8,635 nt of DNA from Deltaproteobacteria bacterium (lineage in GTDB: Bacteria > Desulfobacterota > Desulfobulbia > Desulfobulbales > VMSU01): contig JAJSAA010000239.1 of NCBI GenBank assembly GCA_024274995.1, forward strand, positions 1-8,635, read 5' to 3'. Shown piece by piece: positions 1-6,934 of the stretch. The notes below the pieces were generated by a model. The model had not been told where the DNA came from. It did not search any database and saw only the letters and a program-made list of their open reading frames with translations. The position numbers and the translations under genes are program-made. The stretch's first letter is position 1. Each line of letters starts with the position of its first letter.

Positions 1-1
1 C

Positions 2-64
2 CGCTACGCCATTGAAGACATGACCGAGATCAGGCTTCTCGTCATTCGTGATTTGACGGTATAA
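2..64 (+). CDS. 3' end of an unidentified upstream gene (partial)
   Basis: One plus-strand frame stays open from the window edge to a TAA at 62-64; the other two plus frames hit stops within the first 30 bases or so. The 20 visible residues end in ...IRDLTV. The segment around residues 5-11 faintly recalls the end of a PAS-type sensor domain (…DMTEIR…), but 20 residues are too few to assign a family. The stop is followed at once by an A-rich stretch and then the hairpin element at 72-138, as expected at a gene end. It could also be a chance open frame. Confidence 0.4.
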   Translation, partial: RYAIEDMTEIRLLVIRDLTV

Positions 65-71
65 AAGAAAA

Positions 72-138
72 AGGTAAGCGTTTCAGGGACGCCCTGCTGC
101 ACCCCCATCTCGGGGTCTGCGCTACGCTCCGCTTACCT
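72..138. repeat. Nested inverted-repeat element (multi-branched hairpin), possible REP-like or minus-strand terminator
   Basis: A perfect nine-base outer stem, AGGTAAGCG (72-80) with CGCTTACCT (130-138), encloses two perfect five-base inner hairpins: CAGGG/CCCTG (84-88, 92-96) and ACCCC/GGGGT (101-105, 112-116). A weak GCG/CGC hairpin (119-121, 125-127) follows. The plus strand has an A-rich run before the structure (61-72), so read from the minus strand the outer stem is followed by a T-rich tract, like an intrinsic terminator. The right arm runs into the palindrome CCTGATCAGG. It lies right after the stop of the upstream gene. It is not a tRNA: there is no T-loop sequence or anticodon arm. 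Whether it recurs in the genome cannot be seen here. Confidence 0.5.
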
Positions 139-163
139 GATCAGGAGGCCGAAACGAACAAAC

Positions 164-216
164 CTGGAGCACATCTCAGAGGGTGCAATCCCATCTCAGA
201 TGTCTGCACTTTCCAG
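164..216 (+). promoter_or_regulatory. Possible structured leader or operator dyad upstream of iorA
   Basis: CTGGA (164-168) can pair with TCCAG (212-216) and encloses GTGCA (183-187), which can pair with TGCAC (205-209) around a central CATCTCAGATG dyad (192-202). GTGC at 183-186 can alternatively pair with GCAC at 169-172, so the two folds exclude each other. CATCTCAGA occurs twice with a 20-base period (172-180, 192-200), close to two helical turns. These features could be a transcription-factor operator or a leader-RNA switch. No known riboswitch class is recognised, and short dyads arise by chance. Confidence 0.25.
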
Positions 217-302
217 AACAACAGCCCCCCCAAAAAACATCCTATTCCAGCCCCTTCCTTATTCAGCCCTGCCCACCCGGCTCTCTTAGATGAACAGTGT
301 AC

Positions 303-331
303 TTGAAGAAAGCATAAAAGCATGGTAAAAA
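303..331 (+). promoter_or_regulatory. Weak candidate sigma70-type promoter for the ior cluster
   Basis: TTGAAG (303-308) and TAAAAA (326-331) are separated by 17 bases, the ideal spacing for a housekeeping promoter. The -35 box matches four of six consensus bases, but the -10 box is poor. It sits in the AT-rich part of the intergenic stretch, about 65 bases upstream of the iorA start. If it is the true promoter, the structured elements at 72-216 lie upstream of transcription and could only act on DNA. Confidence 0.2.
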
Positions 332-384
332 CGCCTAAATCATTTCACAAAAGCAGGTAGAACTACTACCGACACGACGACATC

Positions 385-390
385 AGGAGA
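385..390 (+). promoter_or_regulatory. Ribosome binding site deciding the GTG start of iorA
   Basis: AGGAGA ends six bases before GTG at 397. The protein then begins with the family-typical stretch leading into LSGNEALALGAFEAG, so the non-ATG start is well supported. Confidence 0.75.
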
Positions 391-396
391 CGCAAC

Positions 397-2205
397 GTGA
401 CCCAGAAATCAGCTGACTACCTCTGGCTTTCCGGCAATGAGGCCCTGGCTTTGGGGGCCTTTGAGGCGGGCGTAAAGGTGGCATCGGGCTACCCAGGAAC
501 CCCCTCCACCGAAATCTTAGAGAACCTTACCAAATACCAGGGCCCCTATACCGAATGTGCTCCCAATGAAAAAACCGGCCTTGAAACAGCCATCGGCGCC
601 GCCTTTGCCGGGGGACGGGCTCTGGCCACCATGAAACATGTGGGGTTGAATGTTGCCGCCGACCCCCTGTTCACCCTCTCATATACCGGAGTGCGGGCCG
701 GGTTAGTGATTATTAATGCCGATGATCCCGGCATGCACTCATCCCAGAATGAGCAGGACAACCGCAATTATGCCTATGCCGCCAAAGTTCCCATGCTGGA
801 GCCCTCTGATCCGGCCGAGGCCCGGGAGTTTGTCAAGCTGGCCTTTGAGTTAAGCGAGGAATTTGACACCCCGGTGCTGGTCAGAATCACCACCCGCCTG
901 GCCCACGTCAAGGGCATGGTGAAAAAAGGAGAAGTTAAAACTCCCCCGCTCACCCCAAGTATCGAAAAAATGGCGGCTAAATTCGTCATGCTGCCGGCCA
1001 ACGCCAGAGTTAGACGAGAGATAATGGCCCAGCGTCACGACCGTCTTTGTACTCTCGCCGAGGATTTTGCTCCCAACCGGACGGAATGGGGAACAAAAAA
1101 ACGCGGCTTTATCACCAGCGGCGTCAGTTATCTATATGCCAAAGAGGCCTTTCCCGAAGCCTCCTTCCTTAAGCTGGGACTCGTTTATCCCCTGCCGGAG
1201 AAACTGATTAAAAACTTTGCCGCCAAGGTGGAGAAGTTATTTATTATTGAGGAATTAGACCCGTTTTTAGAGACCAGAATCAAGGCCATGGGTATTAACT
1301 GTACCGGTAAGGATAAAATCCCGGCCTGCGGCGAACTTAGTCATGACATCATCCGCCAGGCGCTGGGTAAAGATCCGAAACTTGGATTTGAGCCCCTCAG
1401 CTTACCCATGCGTCCTCCCAATATGTGCCCTGGCTGCCCGCACCGGGGGCTTTTCCACAATCTTAACCGCCTCAAGGTCTTTGTCTCCGGCGACATTGGC
1501 TGCTATACCCTGGGTTTCCTGCCACCGCTCTCAGCCATGGACTCCTGCGTCTGCATGGGAGCCAGCATTGGTATTGCCCACGGCATGGATAAGGCCCTGG
1601 GTGATGCAGGCCGCGGCCGGGTGGTAAGCGTCATTGGCGACTCAACCTTTTTCCATTCCGGCATAACCGGGCTGACCAATATTGTCTACAACAAGGGCAA
1701 CTCCACCGTTATCATCCTCGACAACCGGATTACCGGCATGACGGGTCATCAGCCCAATCCCGCCTCTGGCCGAACCTTGCAGGGAGAAGCAGCCCATGAG
1801 GTTGACATTGCCGGGCTCTGCCGAGCCCTGGGAGTTGAGCATGTTCAGGTGGTAAATCCTCAGCACCTCAAAGAAACCAAGGAGGCGCTGGTTCAGGCCC
1901 TGGAATTTGACGGCCCTTCGGTGGTTATTACGAGATACCCCTGCGCCCTGCTGCCAGCTGAAAAGAAGCGGCTTAAGATTCCCTTCACCATCGAGCAGAC
2001 AAAATGCACGGGTTGTATGTCCTGTCTTCGTCTGGGCTGCCCGGCCGTCAGCTGGCAGACGGTAAGCCCGGAGGAGGGCGCGGCTCTGGGATTTAAAGAG
2101 AAGCAAAAGGGATACGCCGGAATAAGTGAGATGTGTAATGGCTGCGGACTCTGTGCTCAGGTATGTAAATTCGATGCCATAGTCAAGGAGGATAAAACGA
2201 TATGA
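397..2205 (+). CDS. iorA: Indolepyruvate:ferredoxin oxidoreductase, alpha subunit
   Basis: The 602-residue protein is the catalytic subunit of an oxygen-sensitive cytoplasmic enzyme that converts aryl pyruvates, CoA and oxidised ferredoxin to arylacetyl-CoA, CO2 and reduced ferredoxin. The N-terminal pyrimidine-binding domain (about 8-180) contains GYPGTPSTEI (31-40) and a conserved region around 61-128. The C-terminal thiamine-diphosphate domain (about 340-520) has CPGCPH (344-349), GDIGCYTLG (365-373), and GDS (414-416) followed by DN (442-443), the usual cofactor/metal motif. A ferredoxin-like tail gives two [4Fe-4S] sites: Cys537/540/543/548, with the wider last spacing usual for IorA, and Cys580/583/586/590. 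The length is normal for full-length IorA. The start is GTG with a good ribosome binding site. The stop overlaps the iorB start as ATGA, implying translational coupling. Confidence 0.95.
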   Translation: MTQKSADYLWLSGNEALALGAFEAGVKVASGYPGTPSTEILENLTKYQGPYTECAPNEKTGLETAIGAAFAGGRALATMKHVGLNVAADPLFTLSYTGVRAGLVIINADDPGMHSSQNEQDNRNYAYAAKVPMLEPSDPAEAREFVKLAFELSEEFDTPVLVRITTRLAHVKGMVKKGEVKTPPLTPSIEKMAAKFVMLPANARVRREIMAQRHDRLCTLAEDFAPNRTEWGTKKRGFITSGVSYLYAKEAFPEASFLKLGLVYPLPEKLIKNFAAKVEKLFIIEELDPFLETRIKAMGINCTGKDKIPACGELSHDIIRQALGKDPKLGFEPLSLPMRPPNMCPGCPHRGLFHNLNRLKVFVSGDIGCYTLGFLPPLSAMDSCVCMGASIGIAHGMDKALGDAGRGRVVSVIGDSTFFHSGITGLTNIVYNKGNSTVIILDNRITGMTGHQPNPASGRTLQGEAAHEVDIAGLCRALGVEHVQVVNPQHLKETKEALVQALEFDGPSVVITRYPCALLPAEKKRLKIPFTIEQTKCTGCMSCLRLGCPAVSWQTVSPEEGAALGFKEKQKGYAGISEMCNGCGLCAQVCKFDAIVKEDKTI

Positions 2206-2777
2206 AAGGTGGAATAATATTCTGCGGAGTCGGCGGTCAGGGGATTCTTCTGGCCAGTGAAATTACCGCCTTCGCCCTCATGGCGGCCGGGTTTACGGTG
2301 AAGAAGAGCGAAGTACACGGCATGGCCCAGCGCGGCGGCTCGGTGGTGGCCCACTTACGATACGGCCAGGAGGTTTATTCGCCGCTTATTGGTCAGGGGG
2401 CGGCCGACTTCATACTTTCCTTAGAGAAAATGGAGACGGCCCGTTATTTGAATTTCATGCACGAGCAAACTCAGATAGTAGCCAGCACCCACCAGATTGC
2501 CCCGCCCGCCGTGGCCATGGGTCAGGCCTCCTACCCGGTCGATGTCCTGGAACAGCTCCGGGGCAAGGGGCTGGCGCTTCTAAGCATAGACAGCTTCGCC
2601 ATTGCCCGTGAACTGGGGGAGGTACGAGCCGCCAATGTTGTTCTCGTAGGAGCCTTGTCCACCTTTCTACCGGTAGCGGAGAAGACCTTTATCGAGGTAA
2701 TGAAGAGCAACCTGCCAGCCAGAATTCTCGAACTCAACCTGCGGGCCTTTGCCGCCGGCAAACAAGAGGCGGCCTGA
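2202..2777 (+). CDS. iorB: Indolepyruvate:ferredoxin oxidoreductase, beta subunit
   Basis: The 191-residue protein is the small partner of IorA and corresponds to the gamma domain of pyruvate:ferredoxin oxidoreductases. The N-terminus carries the glycine-rich GVGGQGILLASEI (about 8-20) and the family signature KSEVHGMAQRGGSVVAHLRYG (about 35-55). Length is typical. It has no iron-sulfur cysteines, as expected, because both clusters are on IorA. An AAGGAGG site at 2185-2191 lies inside the end of iorA, and the ATGA overlap couples the two. The 133-base gap to the next gene holds a small ATTCAG/CTGAAT hairpin without a T-run, so read-through into paaK is likely. Confidence 0.94.
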   Translation: MKGGIIFCGVGGQGILLASEITAFALMAAGFTVKKSEVHGMAQRGGSVVAHLRYGQEVYSPLIGQGAADFILSLEKMETARYLNFMHEQTQIVASTHQIAPPAVAMGQASYPVDVLEQLRGKGLALLSIDSFAIARELGEVRAANVVLVGALSTFLPVAEKTFIEVMKSNLPARILELNLRAFAAGKQEAA

Positions 2778-2789
2778 TCTACCCAACAC

Positions 2790-2807
2790 ATTCAGACCTC
2801 GCTGAAT
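2790..2807 (+). other. Small hairpin after iorB
   Basis: A perfect six-base inverted repeat, ATTCAG (2790-2795) and CTGAAT (2802-2807), with a six-base loop lies 12 bases past the iorB stop. No T-tract follows, so it is not a classical intrinsic terminator. It could protect the iorAB message end or only partly attenuate expression. Confidence 0.3.
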
Positions 2808-2896
2808 AGTTACCCTCGAATTATGGATAAAGGGGTGCTGCCGAATGGTTAAATCCTGGTGGTTGGTACTTCTAAGACATCACACCGAATAATTAC

Positions 2897-2904
2897 AAGG
2901 AGGG
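2897..2904 (+). promoter_or_regulatory. Strong ribosome binding site deciding the TTG start of paaK
   Basis: AAGGAGGG ends six bases before TTG at 2911. The first in-frame ATG (2935, residue 9) is 30 bases downstream and would cut off the IWNDHETMPREEL lead-in that is characteristic of the family. Confidence 0.75.
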
Positions 2905-2910
2905 AAAAAA

Positions 2911-4209
2911 TTGATTTGGAATGACCATGAAACCATGCCCCGCGAGGAATTACGCGCCCTGCAGCTTGAACGACTCCAGAAACTGGTGGCACGGGTCTAT
3001 GACAAAGTTCCCTATTACCGGGGCAAGATGGATAAAGTCGGAGTCAAACCCAAAGATATCCGTACCCTGGAGGATATCCGCCTTCTGCCCTTTACCACCA
3101 AGGAAGATCTCCGCCAGAATTACCCCTTCGGCCTATTCACCGTACCCATGGATGAAATTGTCCGGCTGCACGCCTCCTCCGGCACTACCGGTAAACCGAC
3201 GGTGGTAGGCTACACCAAAGAGGACATTAAACTCTGGGCCGGCTTGATGGCCCGCAGCCTCAGCGCCGCCGGGGTAACCAGTAAAGATATTATCCAAAAC
3301 GCTTATGGCTACGGTCTCTTCACCGGCGGTCTTGGAGCCCATTATGGGGCGGAAGAGCTGGGAGCCACAGTTATCCCCATCTCCGGCGGCCAGACGAAAC
3401 GCCAGATTACCATTATGCGTGATTTTGGTTCCACAGTACTGCTTTCCACCCCCTCCTACGCCATGAACCTGGCCGAAGTCATGATTGAGTCCGGGGTCGA
3501 TCCGGCCGATCTGCCGCTCCGGGTAGGGGTTTTCGGGGCCGAACCCTGGAGTGAAGGAATGCGCCATGACCTGGAAAAGCGCCTGCGGATCAAGGCCATT
3601 GACATCTATGGTCTAAGTGAAATTATAGGCCCGGGGGTGGCAGTTGAATGTATCGAAGAACAAAAGGGGCTGCATATTTTTGAAGATCATTTCCTGCCGG
3701 AGATTGTCGACCAAAACACCTTTGAGCCTCTGCCCATGGGCGAAACCGGCGAGTTGGTATTCACCACCCTCACCAAGACCGCCTTTCCGGTGATCCGCTA
3801 CCGAACCAAGGATATTTCCCGGCTGAGCGACACCCTCTGCTCCTGCGGCAGAACAATGCTCCGCATGCCCAAGGTCAGCGGCCGCACCGATGATATGCTG
3901 ATAATCAGGGGTGTAAACGTTTTCCCCTCCCAGATTGAGCAAGTGTTGATGAGCATTGAAGGGGTTGAGCCCCATTATCTGATTATCGTTGACCGCCAGG
4001 GGGCCATGGACACCATGGAGGTGCAAGTTGAGGTCAGCGAAAACATCTTTTCCGATGAGATCAAGGATATGGTCTCCATCACCAAACGTATTCAGGCAGA
4101 CATAAAGGATCTCATCGGCTCAACCTGCAAGATTACCATGGTAGAGCCCAAGACCATAAAACGCAGCGAGGGCAAGGCCCAGCGGGTTATTGACAAGCGA
4201 AAAATATAA
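2911..4209 (+). CDS. paaK: Phenylacetate-CoA ligase (arylacetate-CoA ligase), AMP-forming
   Basis: The 432-residue protein belongs to the adenylate-forming (ANL) superfamily and makes arylacetyl-CoA from arylacetate, ATP and CoA through an acyl-AMP intermediate. The phosphate-binding loop SSGTTGKP is at 89-96, the adenine/acyl motif YGLSE at 233-237, and YRTKD at 297-301 with the conserved ribose-contacting Asp301. The family C-terminal domain (about 325-432) includes a GRTDD hinge region (324-328) and SEGKAQRV with the likely catalytic Lys422. Length is normal. Next to iorAB, it handles the same arylacetyl-CoA, so the two genes could degrade aromatic amino acids, conserving the thioester, or work in reverse to assimilate arylacetates. 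The exact aryl substrate (phenyl-, indole- or hydroxyphenylacetate) cannot be read from sequence. Confidence 0.93.
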   Translation: MIWNDHETMPREELRALQLERLQKLVARVYDKVPYYRGKMDKVGVKPKDIRTLEDIRLLPFTTKEDLRQNYPFGLFTVPMDEIVRLHASSGTTGKPTVVGYTKEDIKLWAGLMARSLSAAGVTSKDIIQNAYGYGLFTGGLGAHYGAEELGATVIPISGGQTKRQITIMRDFGSTVLLSTPSYAMNLAEVMIESGVDPADLPLRVGVFGAEPWSEGMRHDLEKRLRIKAIDIYGLSEIIGPGVAVECIEEQKGLHIFEDHFLPEIVDQNTFEPLPMGETGELVFTTLTKTAFPVIRYRTKDISRLSDTLCSCGRTMLRMPKVSGRTDDMLIIRGVNVFPSQIEQVLMSIEGVEPHYLIIVDRQGAMDTMEVQVEVSENIFSDEIKDMVSITKRIQADIKDLIGSTCKITMVEPKTIKRSEGKAQRVIDKRKI

Positions 4210-4226
4210 CTATTCAGCGCCGGGCG

Positions 4227-4253
4227 GTCAATCTCAAGTATTGACGGTCTTTT
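4227..4253 (+). terminator. Weak terminator-like hairpin after paaK
   Basis: GTCAAT (4227-4232) pairs with ATTGAC (4240-4245) around a seven-base loop, and TCTTTT follows at 4248-4253. The stem is short and AT-rich and the T-run is brief, so at best it partly reduces transcription into the ACT gene. Confidence 0.3.
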
Positions 4254-4297
4254 ATCCTCGTCCCTGTTCATGTCAACAGAGACATATTCAAGCCAAT

Positions 4298-4304
4298 GGA
4301 GGGG
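4298..4304 (+). promoter_or_regulatory. Ribosome binding site fixing the ATG at 4312
   Basis: GGAGGGG ends seven bases before ATG 4312. An in-frame upstream ATG at 4270 has no such site and would add 14 residues of non-family sequence. The ribosome binding site would then lie inside that longer reading frame, so 4312 is the better start. Confidence 0.75.
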
Positions 4305-4311
4305 ATCAACA

Positions 4312-4743
4312 ATGCAGGTAGAACAAATTGCTATATTCTTGGAAAACCGGGCCGGACGACTGGCTGAAATCACCAGTACTCTGGCCGAAAACGGCATTAA
4401 CATCAGGGCGTTGTCTCTGGCTGACACCGCTGATTTTGGTATTCTGCGCCTCATCGTCAACGATATCGACAAGGCCTGTCAGATCCTGAAAGACCATGGC
4501 TTTACCGTCGGCAAGACCGAGGTTCTGGTGGTAGAGGTGCCGGATCAGCCCGGCGGCTTGGCTGGGGCATTGAGCGCCGTAAACAACGCCCAGCTCAATA
4601 TTGAGTATATGTATGCCTTCTCCCAGCGCAGCGGTGAATCGGGCCTGATTATATTCCGTTTTGACGATCAGGAGGCGGCGGCCAAGGTCTTCCAGAAGGC
4701 AGGTATGCGCATATTAAACGGCGAAGAGGTCTATGCCATTTGA
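4312..4743 (+). CDS. Tandem ACT-domain protein, likely amino-acid-binding regulator
   Basis: The 143-residue protein consists of two ACT domains and nothing else. The first is at about 1-68 and opens with the hallmark EQIAIFLENRAGRLAEI and …NGINIRALSL; the second, at about 71-143, has VPDQPGGLAGAL followed by …LNIEYMYAF. ACT domains bind small ligands, usually amino acids, at subunit interfaces. Stand-alone pairs like this commonly lie beside phenylacetate-CoA ligase and indolepyruvate oxidoreductase genes in anaerobes. There is no DNA-binding or catalytic domain, so it would act by protein-protein contact, for example tuning PaaK or IorAB to aromatic amino acid level; that role is inference. 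It lies 102 bases after paaK and 77 before the binding-protein gene. Confidence 0.88.
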   Translation: MQVEQIAIFLENRAGRLAEITSTLAENGINIRALSLADTADFGILRLIVNDIDKACQILKDHGFTVGKTEVLVVEVPDQPGGLAGALSAVNNAQLNIEYMYAFSQRSGESGLIIFRFDDQEAAAKVFQKAGMRILNGEEVYAI

Positions 4744-4809
4744 ACAGGCAGGGCATAAGAATGTTCGTAACTTATTCAGCGGTAGCCCGCGGAGTTACAA
4801 AATTAAAAC

Positions 4810-4814
4810 GGAGA
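4810..4814 (+). promoter_or_regulatory. Ribosome binding site fixing the ATG at 4821
   Basis: GGAGA ends six bases before ATG 4821. The open frame extends upstream to an ATG at 4740, but those 27 extra residues precede a clean signal peptide and overlap the ACT gene, so 4821 is the true start. Confidence 0.7.
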
Positions 4815-4820
4815 AAACCC

Positions 4821-5981
4821 ATGAAAAATTTCTTCAGCAAGACCTTAACCGCCCTGTGCGCTGTCGGCGCTGCGGCATTATTCTGTGCCGCTCCCACAAT
4901 GGCATCCCAGACCCTTAAAATAGGGGCCATTATAGCCGAAACCGGCCAGGCCTCTTTCCTGGGCCAGCCGGAGGCCAAGACCTTGCGTATGCTCACCGAC
5001 GAGATCAATGCCAAAGGTGGAGTGGCCGGTAAATTCAAGGTAGAGCTGTTACTTAAGGACTCCGCCGGTCAGAAAGGCAAAGCCGTCTCCTTTGCCCGCC
5101 AGCTTATTGAAGAAGATAAGGTCTTTGCCATTCTTGGCCCCACCCGCAGTGGTTCAACCATGGCCATCAAAAATATCTGCGAAAAGACTAAAACCATCCT
5201 CATCTCCTGCGCTTCCACCAAAAAGATCGTTGATCCGGTGGCCAGATACGTCTTCAAGACTCCTCAAAATGACAGCCTGGCGGTACGGATGATCTATCGG
5301 GAGATGAAGAGCAAGGGGATCACCAAAATCGCCGTGGTGGTGGGCGGCACTGGCTTTGGCAAGATGGGCAGGATGTTTTTGAATAAGCTGGCCCCGGAAT
5401 ACGGCATCAAGGTGATAATGAACGAATCATACAGCCCCAGGGCCACCGATTTAAGCCCCCTCGTCACCAAGCTCATGGCCAATCCGGAGATTCAGGCCGT
5501 GGTCAACTGGTCCATCGTTCCGGCCCAGACCATTCTGGCCAAAAATATGCGCCAGAAAAAATGGAACGTGCCCCTCTATCAGAGCCACGGCTTCGGCAAT
5601 ATTAAATATGTCGAGATCGGCGGCCCGGCCACCGAGGGGATTATCTTCCCGGCCGGCCGCCTCCTCGTTGCCGACAGCTTAGATGCCAGCAATCCCCAGC
5701 AGGCGGTACTGCTGAAATACAAAAAGGATTATGAGGCTAAATACAAGGAGCCGGTAAGCACCTTTGGCGGCCACGCCTACGACGCCTTCAACATTCTATG
5801 CAAGGCCGTGGCTCAGGTCGGGACTCTTAATGAAGAAAAGGTACGTTCAGCCATTGAGCACATGACCTTTATAGGCACCGGCGGCGTTTTTCATTTCTCA
5901 CCCGCCGACCACAGTGGTCTTAAGCTCGATGCCTTTGATATGCTCACCGTCAAGAACGGCCACTTCGCGCTCTATAAATAG
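4821..5981 (+). CDS. ABC transporter periplasmic substrate-binding protein, branched-chain amino acid (LivK/HAAT) type
   Basis: The 386-residue precursor has a classical signal peptide: a positive start (MKNFFSK), a hydrophobic core (about 8-24) and likely cleavage after Ala28 in PTMA-SQ. Cys22 is not in a lipobox, because Phe precedes it, so the product is soluble in the periplasm. The mature part begins LKIGAIIAETGQASFLGQ and follows the type I periplasmic-binding-protein pattern, with GPTRSGSTMAI (about residues 105-115) and a second lobe including GFGKMGR. It would deliver an amino acid or aromatic acid to the LivH/LivM permeases. Family members bind Leu/Ile/Val, aromatic amino acids, amides or aromatic acids; the neighbouring ior-paaK genes favour an aromatic ligand, by inference. 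A CGATT/AATCG mini-hairpin (5993-6007) lies after the stop. Confidence 0.92.
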   Translation: MKNFFSKTLTALCAVGAAALFCAAPTMASQTLKIGAIIAETGQASFLGQPEAKTLRMLTDEINAKGGVAGKFKVELLLKDSAGQKGKAVSFARQLIEEDKVFAILGPTRSGSTMAIKNICEKTKTILISCASTKKIVDPVARYVFKTPQNDSLAVRMIYREMKSKGITKIAVVVGGTGFGKMGRMFLNKLAPEYGIKVIMNESYSPRATDLSPLVTKLMANPEIQAVVNWSIVPAQTILAKNMRQKKWNVPLYQSHGFGNIKYVEIGGPATEGIIFPAGRLLVADSLDASNPQQAVLLKYKKDYEAKYKEPVSTFGGHAYDAFNILCKAVAQVGTLNEEKVRSAIEHMTFIGTGGVFHFSPADHSGLKLDAFDMLTVKNGHFALYK

Positions 5982-6043
5982 GCAGACAAGGCCGATTATA
6001 ACAATCGTAAGAGGGTCGAAATATTTGTAACATTACGCAATAA

Positions 6044-6934
6044 ATGAGCACGGAATTATTCTTTCAATATTTCTCGGCCGGCATCACCTACGGCTTTCTC
6101 TACGCCATCGTCGCCATTGGCTTTAATATTATTTACAATGCCACCGGCATTATAAATTTTGCCCAGGGCGAATTTGTTATGCTGGGCGGCATGACGGCCA
6201 TCTCCCTTTACCCTTTTATGCCTCTGCCCCTGGCCATAGCTGCCGCCGTTATCATCACAACCATCATCGGGGCCCTGGTGGAGATAATATTTATCCGCTG
6301 GCTCGATAACCCCTCGGTACTGCGGATGATTATCATCACCATCGGTCTGTCCATTCTCATTCGGGAGGCGGCCCTGTTTGTCTGGGGTGAGAGCGTTCGC
6401 AGCCTGCCCTATTTCAACGGCAACAGTATCAGCTCCATCAATATCATGGGGGCCAATGTCTCCCCCCAGGTTCTGTGGGTCATAGGGGTATGCGCCGTTA
6501 TGGTCACCGTTTTAAGCCTGTTCTTTAAATTAACCACCCTGGGCCGGGAGATGAGGGCCTGCGCCGCCAATCGTCTCGCCGCCACCCTCTGCGGCATCAA
6601 TACCCGCAACCGGATTACCCTCTCCTTCATGCTCAGCGCCGCCATTGGCGCGGCGGCGGGATGTGTTATGTCACCCATCACTTACAGCCAGTATGACATG
6701 GGGCCGGGCCTGGCCATAAAGGGCTTTACCGTAGCCATCTTGGGTGGCCTGGGCAACAGTATGGCAGCGGTGGCGGCTGGCCTGCTGTTAGGTCTTGTTG
6801 AGTCTTTCAGCGTCATGGTTCTGCCCCAGTCATATCAAGAGATAATTGCCACCACCATCCTCCTCTTAGTACTCTTTATCCGCCCTCACGGCCTCTTTGG
6901 CAATAAAGAAGCCGCCGCCTTAAAGGAGTTCTGA
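6044..6934 (+). CDS. livH: Branched-chain amino acid ABC transporter permease, LivH family
   Basis: The 296-residue integral membrane protein has about eight hydrophobic segments. LivH hallmarks are an N-terminal GITYGFLYAIVAIGFNIIY region, TGIINFAQGEFVMLGG (about 34-49), the cytoplasmic coupling loop beginning GREMRACA and ending CGIN (167-186) that contacts the ATPase, GGLGN (234-238) and the terminal RPHGLFG (280-286). Length is normal. The start is tightly constrained because an in-frame TAA (6041-6043) directly abuts the ATG, yet no Shine-Dalgarno sequence lies within 20 bases; the nearest purine run is GAGGG at 6011-6015. It follows the binding-protein gene by 62 bases and overlaps livM by one base (TGATG). 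Confidence 0.93.
   Translation: MSTELFFQYFSAGITYGFLYAIVAIGFNIIYNATGIINFAQGEFVMLGGMTAISLYPFMPLPLAIAAAVIITTIIGALVEIIFIRWLDNPSVLRMIIITIGLSILIREAALFVWGESVRSLPYFNGNSISSINIMGANVSPQVLWVIGVCAVMVTVLSLFFKLTTLGREMRACAANRLAATLCGINTRNRITLSFMLSAAIGAAAGCVMSPITYSQYDMGPGLAIKGFTVAILGGLGNSMAAVAAGLLLGLVESFSVMVLPQSYQEIIATTILLLVLFIRPHGLFGNKEAAALKEF

Larger units (their letters stand above)
65..396. other. 332-base gene-free stretch upstream of iorA
   Basis: I see no convincing gene here. The only sizeable ORF is a 60-codon minus-strand frame (141-323) without a ribosome binding site or recognisable protein character. The stretch holds a nested hairpin element (72-138), a ten-base palindrome CCTGATCAGG (136-145), a repeated CATCTCAGA nine-mer (172-180 and 192-200), mutually exclusive hairpins (164-216), a C7A6 homopolymer tract (225-237), a small GGTAG/CTACC hairpin (356-370) and the iorA ribosome binding site. 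The length and structure suggest the ior-paaK-liv cluster has its own promoter and leader here. Confidence 0.6.

Noticed and set aside
72..138. Cloverleaf-like fold as a tRNA gene
   Set aside because: There is no T-loop consensus, no usable anticodon arm and no acceptor/discriminator pattern; arm sizes do not fit a tRNA.
141..323. 60-codon minus-strand ORF upstream of iorA
   Set aside because: It has no ribosome binding site and a low-complexity, Gly/Leu/Cys-rich product, and it overlaps the structured elements. It is most likely a chance frame.
1642..2106. 154-codon minus-strand ORF within iorA
   Set aside because: It lies wholly inside the strongly supported iorA gene, including its ferredoxin cysteines, and reads as a codon shadow.
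2863..2893. Promoter for paaK: TTGGTA with AATAAT
   Set aside because: The spacing is 19 bases and transcription would begin within the ribosome binding site at 2897-2904, leaving almost no leader.
3133..4026. Two minus-strand ORFs (144 and 137 codons) within paaK
   Set aside because: Both are antisense shadows over conserved PaaK motifs (P-loop, YGLSE, YRTKD), with Gly/His-rich products typical of such shadows.
4270..4311. Upstream ATG extending the ACT protein by 14 residues
   Set aside because: There is no ribosome binding site for it, while GGAGGGG is perfectly placed for ATG 4312, where family sequence begins.
4878..4886. Lipoprotein signal at Cys22 of the binding protein
   Set aside because: The residues before the cysteine (Ala-Leu-Phe) do not fit a lipobox; a signal peptidase I site follows at PTMA.
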